NCBI RefSeq assembly: GCF_036345155.1
Contig: NZ_CP107772.1
Location: 8,742,001-8,806,000, forward strand
Length of the DNA stretch: 64,000 nucleotides
Direction: 5' to 3'
From: Streptomyces sp. NBC_00582
GTDB taxonomy: Bacteria; Actinomycetota; Actinomycetes; Streptomycetales; Streptomycetaceae
Shown here piece by piece: positions 63,448-64,000 of this stretch. The notes below the pieces were generated by a model. The model saw only the letters and a list, made by a program, of their open reading frames with translations. It ran no database searches and was not told the origin of the DNA. The position numbers were made by a program, and so were the translations under genes. How positions within the stretch are numbered: position 1 is the first letter of the stretch; each line of letters begins with the position of its first letter.

Positions 63448-63984
63448 GTGTCCGAATCTCTGCACTCCAAGTCGAACTCCGCGCGCGACTCCCACTGTTC
63501 GAGCTGTGGAGCGCCCTACGGGGAGGGCGTCACCGGCTGGCCCCGCACCTGCCCGGCCTGCGCCACCGTCGCCTACCGCAACCCGCTGCCGGTGGCCGTC
63601 GCACTCCAGCCGGTGTACGACGCGCAGGGCACCGGCCTGGTCGTCATCACCCGAACCGTCGCTCCCGCGCGCGGGGGAGTCGCCCTGCCCGGCGGCTTCA
63701 TCGACGACCGCGAGGACTGGCGGCAGGCCGTCGTCCGCGAACTCAGGGAGGAGACGGGCATCGAGGCCGCGGGCCGCGACGTACGCCTCGCCGACGCCAT
63801 GAGCTCGCCCGACGGCCACCTGCTGCTGTTCGGCCTCCTCCCGGAGCGCCCCGCCGACCGCCTCCCGGAGTCCGCGCGCACCGACGAGACGGAGGGCTGG
63901 CACGTGCTGCGCGGGCCGCAGGAACTCGCGTTCCCGCTGCACACCCACGCCGTGCGGGCGTTCTTCGAGGGCCGCTACATCTGA
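63448..63984 (+). CDS. Nudix hydrolase with zinc ribbon
   Basis: 178 residues from the GTG at 63448. An N-terminal zinc ribbon (CSSCGAPYGEGVTGWPRTCPAC) precedes the Nudix domain with the box GGFIDDREDWRQAVVRELREETGI, complete in G, E, RE and EExG residues. The architecture is that of NudC/NADH pyrophosphatase-like and other zinc-ribbon Nudix proteins; the substrate is not determined. It follows the VanX-like gene by 47 bases on the same strand but is predicted cytoplasmic, so the functional link is weak. Confidence 0.9.
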   Translation: MSESLHSKSNSARDSHCSSCGAPYGEGVTGWPRTCPACATVAYRNPLPVAVALQPVYDAQGTGLVVITRTVAPARGGVALPGGFIDDREDWRQAVVRELREETGIEAAGRDVRLADAMSSPDGHLLLFGLLPERPADRLPESARTDETEGWHVLRGPQELAFPLHTHAVRAFFEGRYI

Positions 63985-64000
63985 CCCCCGCCCGGCCGGG

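Overview
The window is high-GC actinobacterial chromosome with very strong G/C third-position bias. The gene content points to Streptomyces: RbpA with a SigR-type promoter, the FxsA/Ppm1 neighbourhood, a conservon (cvnABCD), a GH18 chitinase with DasR-like boxes, rare TTA codons and a familiar Streptomyces intergenic repeat. It reads as ordinary, mostly vertically inherited chromosome. I see no prophage, insertion sequence, CRISPR array, tRNA or rRNA.

Layout. 1-3574: end of a riboflavin operon (ribM partial, ribBA, ribH), then hisE and hisG. 3607-6721: a PH-domain membrane protein, a structured leader, and two overlapping CNNM/CorC-type (DUF21-CBS) genes. 6804-18193: an orphan EccA-like AAA+ ATPase with a TTA codon, a uridine-kinase-like gene with no clear start, a Tat-exported C39-like peptidase, a TetR regulator, a secreted chitinase, and an acyl-CoA dehydrogenase / DUF / phosphotransferase module. 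18434-22913: Lrp regulator, YtcJ-like amidohydrolase, ppm1 (polyprenol-phosphate mannosyltransferase) with a 27-nt coding repeat, fxsA. 23016-30043 (mainly minus): rbpA, an Atg22-like MFS protein, GDPD, a YczE-like membrane protein divergent from a MocR regulator, and an FtsK-like protein whose Walker A lysine is absent, with a small membrane partner. 30294-35895: ankyrin protein, a 19-codon small ORF, HEAT-repeat protein, two GT4 glycosyltransferases, SGNH hydrolase.

35930-41319: a 5-oxoproline operon on the minus strand (MFS transporter, D-glutamate cyclase-like DUF1445, pxpA, pxpB, pxpC) divergent from a FadR-type GntR gene, with a perfect 19-nt palindrome between them. 41414-48567: three genes in the order kleisin-like, MukE-like, SMC-like, resembling MksFEB/JetABC of condensin-like and Wadjet systems but with no recognisable JetD nuclease. 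49505-57510: a conservon in which a fused hydantoinase/5-oxoprolinase of 1207 residues sits between cvnC and cvnD. 57588-59890: glpK and glpF. 60189-60792: a decayed GGDEF gene. 60881-62514: a lipid-transfer-type thiolase with its DUF35 OB-fold partner. 62591-63984: a secreted VanX-like dipeptidase with a TTA codon, and a Nudix hydrolase.

Themes. Two unrelated types of 5-oxoprolinase-related enzymes lie about 13 kb apart, one in a catabolic operon and one inside a G-protein signalling operon. The SMC-like locus and the enzyme-in-conservon arrangement are the best candidates for undescribed biology. All function calls come from reading the sequence; no database search was run.
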